Below, piece after piece: positions 7,059 to 8,015 of a stretch of DNA of 8,015 nt. The translations under genes were made by a program, and so were the position numbers. The notes beneath the pieces are model-generated. The model ran no database searches, was not told where the DNA came from, and saw nothing but the letters and a program-made list of their open reading frames with translations. Position 1 is the stretch's first letter. Each line of letters opens with the position of its first letter. The stretch comes from Acidimicrobiia bacterium (GTDB taxonomy: Bacteria > Actinomycetota > Acidimicrobiia > IMCC26256 > BP-133): the NCBI GenBank assembly GCA_025923175.1, contig JAICGL010000169.1, positions 1 to 8,015 of the forward strand, given 5' to 3'.

Positions 7059-7538
7059 CTAGGAAGGGCACTCGGGGGTGAGCTGGGCAGCTCCCGGGTT
7101 GAGGTGGTCGCGCAGCTTGCGCAGCGTGGCTATGAAACGGGCCAGTTCCGTTGGGGAGAGCAGCCCGGTAAAGCTTTCCTCCACGTGGGTCAGGTGGGCC
7201 GGGATGATCCCGTCAAGACGTTCCCGGCCTACCTCGGTGAGCTGCACGAACGCCCCCCGGCGATCTGTGGGGCAGCTCACCCGGCGGACGAGACCCGCCT
7301 CTTCGATCTTGTCGACGGCTCGCGTCAGCCCGCTGGGGGACAGGGCCACCTGAGCGGCGAGGTCGGACATGCGCAGCTGACCGCCGGGCGAGCGCGATAC
7401 CCGCAGCAGCACCTCCATCCAGACGCGGGGCAGCCCGTAGCTGTCCAATTGGCGGCCCAACGCGGACTCAAGGCCGGCGGCGGTCTCGAAGAAGAGACCG
7501 ACGGCGGTGAGCCGGTCGTCGTCCATCGCGTCGCCCAT
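7059..7538 (-). CDS. MarR-family transcriptional regulator
   Basis: This is a 159-residue winged helix-turn-helix regulator of normal MarR length. The recognition region is MSDLAAQVALSPSGLTRAVD (57-76), followed by KIEEAGLVRR and the wing CPTDRRGAFVQLTEVG (89-104), with the conserved Asp92-Arg93-Arg94. The flanking helices form the dimer interface. Cys89 sits at the base of the wing, and there is another Cys near the C-terminus (157); redox sensing is possible, but no OhrR-type N-terminal cysteine is seen. Starts in frame are TTG 7547, ATG 7538 and ATG 7526. None has a good ribosome binding site. TATCTT just upstream of ATG 7538 could be a -10 box giving a leaderless or nearly leaderless transcript, so ATG 7538 was chosen. 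It is divergent from the YceI gene and probably represses it and itself through the repeated motif between them. The ligand is unknown. Confidence 0.88.
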   Translation of the reverse strand: MGDAMDDDRLTAVGLFFETAAGLESALGRQLDSYGLPRVWMEVLLRVSRSPGGQLRMSDLAAQVALSPSGLTRAVDKIEEAGLVRRVSCPTDRRGAFVQLTEVGRERLDGIIPAHLTHVEESFTGLLSPTELARFIATLRKLRDHLNPGAAQLTPECPS

Positions 7539-7564
7539 GGCATCCAAGATACCCGGAATATTTC

Positions 7565-7623
7565 TTGCACGCGCAACAGTTGTGGAGTACAGTTAGTTGC
7601 ACAAACAACGATTGTAAGTGCAA
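7565..7623. promoter_or_regulatory. Three copies of TTGCACnnnCAA, likely MarR operators, with yceI promoter
   Basis: The marR-yceI intergenic region holds the 12-base motif TTGCACnnnCAA three times: 7565-7576 (+), 7597-7608 (+) and 7612-7623 (-). Each contains the small dyad TTG-N6-CAA. TTGCAC at 7565-7570 and TACAGT at 7588-7593 are 17 bases apart and could be the -35 and -10 of yceI. The first copy would then cover the -35 box and the second the start of transcription, a layout that fits repression. Assigning the motif to this MarR is an inference from position. Confidence 0.55.
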
Positions 7624-7639
7624 GTTCAGTCCCGGAATC

Positions 7640-7644
7640 GGAGG
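7640..7644 (+). promoter_or_regulatory. Ribosome binding site of the YceI gene
   Basis: GGAGG lies 6 bases before ATG 7651 and fixes that start. Confidence 0.7.
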
Positions 7645-7650
7645 ATTGCC

Positions 7651-8015
7651 ATGACCCTGACCAACACCCCCATCGCCAACCCTGCCGTCCGCCTCGTCGA
7701 GGGTGAGGAAGTCCCCGCCGCCGGTTCGTACGCCCTTGACCCGAGCCACAGCCAGGTGGGGTTCGCGGTGCGCCACGTGATGGTCTCCAAGACCCGGGGC
7801 CGGTTCTCCGACTTCGCCGGCACCGTCGAGATCGGCGAGAACCCGCTCGAGTCATCGGTGGCCGTGACCATCCAGTCCGCCAGCGTCGACACCCGCGACG
7901 AGCAGCGTGACGGGCACCTCCGCTCGGGCGACTTCTTCGACACCGAGGCGTGGCCGACCATGACCTACCAGAGCCGGTCGGTCCGCCAGGTCGGCGAGGG
8001 CCGCTACATCGTCGA
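7651..8015 (+). CDS. YceI-family lipocalin-like protein, 5' part
   Basis: The first 121 residues are visible; the gene runs off the window. YceI proteins have a lipocalin-like beta-barrel that binds polyisoprenoid or other amphiphilic lipids. Family motifs are DPSHSQVGFAVRHVMVSKTRG (partly, 30-49), FSDFAGTVEI (52-61) and the SVDTRDEQRDGHLRSGDFF region (79-96), followed by DTEAWPTMTY. No signal peptide precedes the domain, only a short polar leader of about 25 residues, so a cytoplasmic location is likely, unlike periplasmic E. coli YceI. The start is set by GGAGG. Divergent MarR control is a common arrangement for actinobacterial YceI genes and suggests induction by a small molecule or stress. 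The natural ligand is not known. Confidence 0.88.
   Translation, partial: MTLTNTPIANPAVRLVEGEEVPAAGSYALDPSHSQVGFAVRHVMVSKTRGRFSDFAGTVEIGENPLESSVAVTIQSASVDTRDEQRDGHLRSGDFFDTEAWPTMTYQSRSVRQVGEGRYIV

Noticed and set aside
6909..7706. 265-codon + strand frame across bldC, marR and the intergenic region
   Set aside because: It covers bldC in another frame and marR antisense, and runs through the operator region. Both real genes show strong family motifs.

Overview
The window is GC-rich, with GTG as well as ATG starts and tightly packed genes. It carries a bldC-type regulator, a plsB plus HAD-plsC pair of the kind known from mycobacteria, and a MarR/YceI divergon. Together these point to a high-GC actinobacterium, possibly an uncultured Acidimicrobiia-like lineage. 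That placement rests on gene content and style, not on a marker gene. No RNA genes, CRISPR array, insertion sequence or integrase were seen.

Layout. Bases 1-573 hold the 3' end of an unrecognised gene, whose stop codon sits in a perfect palindrome. Bases 607-2157 encode an ANL-superfamily acyl-CoA synthetase. Bases 2247-2873 encode a soluble unknown protein built from two tandem copies of one domain of about 85-95 residues. Bases 2931-3335 encode a small four-helix CopD-like membrane protein. Bases 3346-5262 encode a PlsB-type glycerol-3-phosphate acyltransferase, which overlaps by ATGA with a HAD-phosphatase/PlsC fusion at 5259-6698. After a 161-base gap with several dyads comes a stand-alone BldC-like regulator (6860-7054). 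A MarR regulator converges on it from the other strand with only 4 bases between the stops. The MarR gene is divergent from a YceI-family gene (7651 onward) that runs off the window.

How the genes fit together. The acyl-CoA synthetase activates fatty acids. PlsB can put an acyl group on glycerol-3-phosphate, and the PlsC domain can add the second to give phosphatidate. The segment 607-6698 therefore reads as a glycerolipid-synthesis cluster, with two unassigned proteins (the duplicated-domain protein and the membrane protein) between the activating enzyme and the acyltransferases. The right side is a separate regulatory block: MarR probably represses yceI and itself through three copies of TTGCACnnnCAA found in their shared intergenic region.

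The least expected signals are the internally duplicated protein, the triple operator motif, and a palindromic GC-rich insert read in frame through PlsB. None amounts to a clearly new system. The duplicated protein inside a lipid cluster is the best lead for unknown biology.
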